A stretch of 64,000 bases of DNA from Manis javanica (taxonomy: Eukaryota; Chordata; Mammalia; Pholidota; Manidae), in contig NC_133161.1 in assembly GCF_040802235.1 (NCBI RefSeq), positions 13,471,001-13,535,000 of the forward strand, written 5' to 3'. Positions 60,520 through 64,000 of the stretch are shown here, piece by piece. Below the pieces are notes generated by a model that did not search any database, was not told where the DNA came from, and saw nothing but the letters and a program-made list of their open reading frames with translations. The translations under genes were made by a program, and so were the position numbers. The stretch's first letter is position 1; every line of letters starts with the position of its first letter.

Positions 60520-60995
60520 TTTACCAGTAGACCAGTTTGGCTGGAGCAGAGGGTTCCTGAAGAAAGCTGGAGAGAGATAGGCTTGAGCAGCAGGGAGGGG
60601 CCCGCAGGAGCAGGCCTCTGCAGACCAGGCTGAGGGGTGTGGACTTCACCCCACATGCAAGAGCAGAGCTGGATTCTGGTGGCACGCACACATGTGCAAG
60701 CATGTGCCGGCAGGCAGACGTGCATGTGTGTGTGTGTGTGTGAGCAGAGAGGGTGTGACGGGGAGGGAGGGCTGTGCACCAAATGATGTTAAGAAGGATG
60801 AGTGGTGGGGGGCGGGGGCACTGAACACGAAAGGCCCCCTGAGAGATAACCACGGTCATTTAGGGGCTGGGGAGGAGATGTAGACAAGAGCAGGACACAG
60901 ACACGGACGTAGATCAGGAGACGTTCTGTGGGTAGAACAACGAGGATTTGATGACTGCTGGGAAGAAGAGGGAGAGAGCGGGAAGGCCCCCGCTG
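60520..60995 (-). repeat. L2 LINE fragment split by a (TG)n tract
   Basis: 'ctctgcagaccaggctgagg' and 'ggtgtggacttcaccccaca' (family 'gccaggctgaggagtttggactttatcc') and, after the simple repeat, 'gtagatcaggagacgttctg', 'tgggtagaacaacgaggatt' and 'tgatgactgctggga' follow antisense L2. Confidence 0.65.
60725..60742. repeat. (TG)n microsatellite
   Basis: Nine pure TG units, flanked on the left by imperfect CA/TG alternation from about 60684. Produces spurious His/Thr- and Cys/Val-rich frames. Confidence 0.95.
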
Positions 60996-61263
60996 CTGCA
61001 CTAAAGCCTGACTTTATGCAAATTAGAAAAAGGCATGTATTCCTCTACCTGCCGGAAAATCATCCTGTCTGCAAAGCCCCAAGGTGAGCAGTGCCCCTGA
61101 GTCTGTTATTTCATGCCCCCTGCTCTACGGCAGTCCTGCAAGGAGACCTTGAGATTCCAAGCCTGGCTGTGGGAGACAGGGCTGGTGTTCCTGACAGAAG
61201 CGGGGACAGTGGACGGAGAGCAGTCAGGTGAAGGGACATCCTGATGGTCACGCAGCGCTCATA
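60996..61263. other. Unique DNA
   Basis: No repeat or gene is recognised. Confidence 0.4.
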
Positions 61264-61446
61264 CAGCAGTTCTTAAACTGTAGTGGGTGAAAGAGGCACA
61301 TGGGAGGGCTTGCTGAAGCCAGACTGCTGTGCCCCACCACCAGCATGTTGATTCGATAGTTTTGGGGTGGGTGCTGAGAATCTGCATTTCTACCAAATTC
61401 ACAGGTGACACTGCTGCTGGGCCAGGACAGCTCTCTGAGAACAGTG
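61264..61446 (+). mobile_element. MER5A-type hAT-Charlie MITE
   Basis: Starts 'cagcagttcttaaactg' and ends 'gctctctgagaacagtg', the decayed terminal inverted repeats (family CAGTGGTTCTCAAAC... / ...GAGAACCACTG). Internal words are 'tgccccaccaccagcatgtt', 'ttggggtgggtgctgagaat', 'ctgcatttctaccaaattca' and 'caggtgacactgctgctgg'. Full length at about 183 bp. Non-coding; it would have needed a transposase in trans. The 210-codon frame that begins inside it is spurious. Confidence 0.85.
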
Positions 61447-61535
61447 CTTCCCCACCCTGGCTGTGCATCACACGCACCGAGAGAGATTTTTGAATGCCAA
61501 AGTCAGGCCTACCCAGAGCAAGGGAATCAGAAGCC
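61441..61535. mobile_element. Second MER5-like relic, left half
   Basis: 'cagtgcttccccaccctggc', 'tgtgcatcacacgcaccgag' and 'agagatttttgaatgccaaa' match the left half of the same MITE family whose right half is seen at 26225-26400. Its first bases overlap the last bases of the MER5A copy (CAGTG shared), so the two were inserted end to end. Confidence 0.45.
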
Positions 61536-64000
61536 AGGTCTTCTGTCCACTCACACATTAGACCCAAAGGCAACCCCTCCGGGCCCCTCAGGGCTGCAGA
61601 GGCTGCTCTATCTGAGCTGCGGCGTCTTAGCAGAGTGTTTGGTTTCTGTTTATGAATTCCCCCATCCTGTCTCTAACACTCTTCTCTTTCCCCAGGAGAG
61701 GCCTTGGCTTCCCCGTCTCCTTGGCAGGCGCCGCATACTGGCCAGGATGGCCCGGTCCACCCCACTGAGCAATGCGAAGTGTTTCAAGCCTGGTTCTTTC
61801 ACAGTGAACGTGTCACTTTACTTTCTCCAGCTTTTATTCCAGAAATACCTATTCTGCCTTTCCAGGGTCGAGACATTCCTGCCTAAGGGGAGCCTGCTCG
61901 CCTGCTGCCCAGGGCTGCCCTGTCCCGGGCCTCCTTTCTCACAGCAGAGCCCTTCCCACCCAGCCCCGGGCCCACCCTGCACTCTGTGGCCCCCCAAGTC
62001 TGAGGGGGGGGGGGATGTCTGTCTTACCCCCCAGTAGGGTTGTTTGAAGTTCTGCAGGAGCTAAGAGAAGTGCGACCGTCCTCTCCCTGTGGTAGTGGAA
62101 AGATGAGGTGACATAAGGTATGTGTGGGATAGAAGTAAATATGGCTCTGAAACCCCACATAATTACAGGATAGAGAGGTGCTGCCAAGGTAAATTAATAA
62201 GACAACAGTTGGGTGATGTTTACCAACAAAACCAGTTTCAGGTATGTTATTCCCTGCTTTTGCTTTGCTGAATAAGCCACATATTAGAATAATACATCTT
62301 AGAAGAGGCAGGTCCTCCATGGAAGTGACCAGGGAGAAGGAAGGAGAGACTTGCCCTGTCTGCAGGCCGCTTGCCTCTCAGTGACACAGGCCGCCGGACG
62401 CTTGTCAAGACCGCCCCAGGCAGGGTCTGGGGGAGGATGCCCGGTCAGTGCCAAGAATCAACATCTTTGGAAAAGTCTGTAAAAATCACTCCAGGCATTT
62501 AATCTAGCCTTCCACCTTCCCAGCATCCCAGACACCTGGTCCACCGGTCTCTGCTTGGACTCCTCTGATTATGGAAGCTCACTTGCTTATCAAGCAGCCC
62601 CTCTCTTGCTGCAGCTCAGAGCCTGCATCCTGCTTCCCCGAGGCCAGTTGCCCCACCTGGATCTGCTGTCCTTTCATCTGCTAGTGGCAGCCACCCTGAG
62701 ATGTAGCAGGGCTGTAGAGCACCTGCTTGACCAAACAGTGACACTCAGGCCCGGCTCGGTTCAGTGAAGCTTGGCAGAGGCAAGACTAGAGCGCAGGCTG
62801 CTCAGCTCCTGGCGCGACAGCGTGCCACCGTGCAGCTCTGCCGTCCTGCTGAGAGCAGCGCAGAGGCCAGCGCTTTCCCTCTGAAAGGTGCCGCACCAGC
62901 TCGCCTTCCCAGCAAACCTGAGAAGGTGCTGATGAAACCGTGTGTTCTAGGTTTTCAACCGTCATGAAGAACAAGCTAACTGCCCAGGCCAGGGCTGACT
63001 GAGAGGGGAAAGTGAGCCGCGGGCCACAGGGAAGCCTGCTCATCACACTAGGCGGGGAGAGGAAGCCAGAGTCGACCTTTCTGCTTGGGAGTGAAGGGAT
63101 GACACCATCCTGACGTGCCACATGACGCTTCATCCAGGGGCCACAGGGAGCCAAGGTGGTGCTGGAGGGGGCAGGGTCCCATCCCCCGTGCAGTCCACAG
63201 GCAGCACTCATGCAGAGGGGACAGGCAGAGAGCTGACAGCCAGTTCCACACGGTGGGTAGCAAAGGCTTCCTTGTGTAGAGAGGGGATGAGGTAGGATGG
63301 GGGGCCCCTGTCTTGCCTTTGCCTCCTTCCTCCTGGCTGGCTTAGAGACCAGGTCCCACGTGTCATAACTCTGACTTACACCAGCTGCAGGCAGCAAAAG
63401 GTGGTCATTCTGTATCCATCATCAGTGAATCCAGTGTCTGTTAACATTTAACAGAGTTATAGAGAAGATCTGGAAAATCCAGTCCTTGAGTTCTAGGGTT
63501 GCTGACACAGGTCAGGGGGCTTCAATTACACAATTAGAAACAAGCAGTTATGTGGGATTCAGGGATCCAATCCAGGTTCTGAGGACAATTTGGGTGCCTA
63601 GTCCTTAAGCCTATGATGCTTATACAGAAGTGTAAATCTATGCTTCCAAAGAAGCAGGGTATAAAGTAACATTTGGACAAACCTAAGGATCCCTGGACTT
63701 ATTCTTCCTCTCAGGAAGCCATGGCCTGTCTAGTGGGCAAGGAATTTTCCTCAGCCCCTTGACCAGAAACATGTGTTCCTGTCCTTCTGTGATGGTGTGG
63801 AATCACTTACCCACCAAGGAAATAATATGATGCCTGCTAGGCGGGTAGTCAGACATATCCCGAAAGGACATCGCTGACCTGATGCTGGGAGGTCTCTGAA
63901 ACACTCCATAACAGAAGGACTGGCTGCAAAAGGTGCATGCCTTGCCCAAGATGTTCTTCCCACTTGTTGCTCTCAAGCAGAATAAGTGCCTCCTCAGAAG
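61536..64000. other. GC-rich unique DNA, no gene seen
   Basis: A G-run of 11 is at 62004-62014. The 62.49-62.68 kb part ('ttatggaagctcacttgctt', 'atcaagcagcccctctc') resembles an unnamed ancient conserved repeat. A minus-strand frame of 203 codons (62786-63397) has no domain, signal peptide or family match that I can see, is rich in Ser, Pro, Cys and Gly as GC-rich antisense frames are, and overlaps frames on other strands. Near 63.4-63.6 kb an AT-richer stretch has no assigned feature. Confidence 0.4.

Noticed and set aside
61405..62037. Plus-strand frame of 210 codons, the longest in the window
   Set aside because: It starts inside a MER5A transposon relic, crosses a second relic and ends in a G-run region. 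The predicted residues match nothing known.
62786..63397. Minus-strand frame of 203 codons as a possible gene
   Set aside because: No domain, signal peptide or homologue is recognisable. Composition is that of GC-rich antisense DNA and other frames overlap it. A single unspliced frame of this size is not surprising in 64 kb of partly GC-rich mammalian DNA.

Overview
The window is non-coding mammalian genomic DNA. No protein-coding gene, rRNA, tRNA or snRNA could be supported. Open frames are short (longest about 210 codons), lie on GC-rich or repeat-derived DNA, overlap on both strands and match no family I recognise. The DNA is dominated by ancient interspersed repeats shared by placental mammals: L2 and MIR, old L1M LINE fragments, ERVL-MaLR (MLT1-type) solo LTRs and hAT-Charlie (MER5-type) remnants. 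I saw no primate Alu, rodent B1/B2, carnivore SINEC, equine ERE, ruminant Bov-tA or pig PRE copy. That argues for a placental mammal with low recent SINE activity at this locus, but the species cannot be fixed. Repeat subfamily names below rest on remembered consensus sequences, not on a search.

Layout. 1-5.7 kb: mostly unique DNA with an L2 piece, a possible L1 piece and a CA repeat. 5.7-15 kb: two L1 3' ends (5.7-6.3 and 11.9-12.9 kb), an old hAT/MIR cluster near 9.5 kb, a diverged local duplication (13.3 and 14.0 kb) and a TC/CA microsatellite. 15-28 kb: several solo MaLR LTRs (one with a perfect 5-bp target duplication), L2 and L1 pieces, and an unusual block at 21.14-21.25 kb with six exact TAATTA palindromes. 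28-37 kb: an imperfect inverted repeat at 28.3 kb, a homeodomain-rich unique block near 30.2 kb, L2, MIRs and three more LTRs. 37-43 kb: a ten-copy 33-bp minisatellite, a homeodomain-type cluster, L2/MIR, a small CpG-rich patch at 40.5 kb and a near-perfect 39-bp tandem duplication. 44.1-46.4 kb: the longest single repeat, a 5'-truncated minus-strand L1. 47-64 kb: many long antisense L2 copies, a CpG-dense patch, and candidate RFX, G-quadruplex/GC-box and CTCF motifs in a rising GC background.

No genes act together here. The window is best read as intergenic or large-intron DNA. Its most interesting content is candidate regulatory DNA (TAATTA cluster, CpG-rich patches, X-box, CTCF-like sites) and the minisatellite. 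No previously undescribed multi-gene system is visible.
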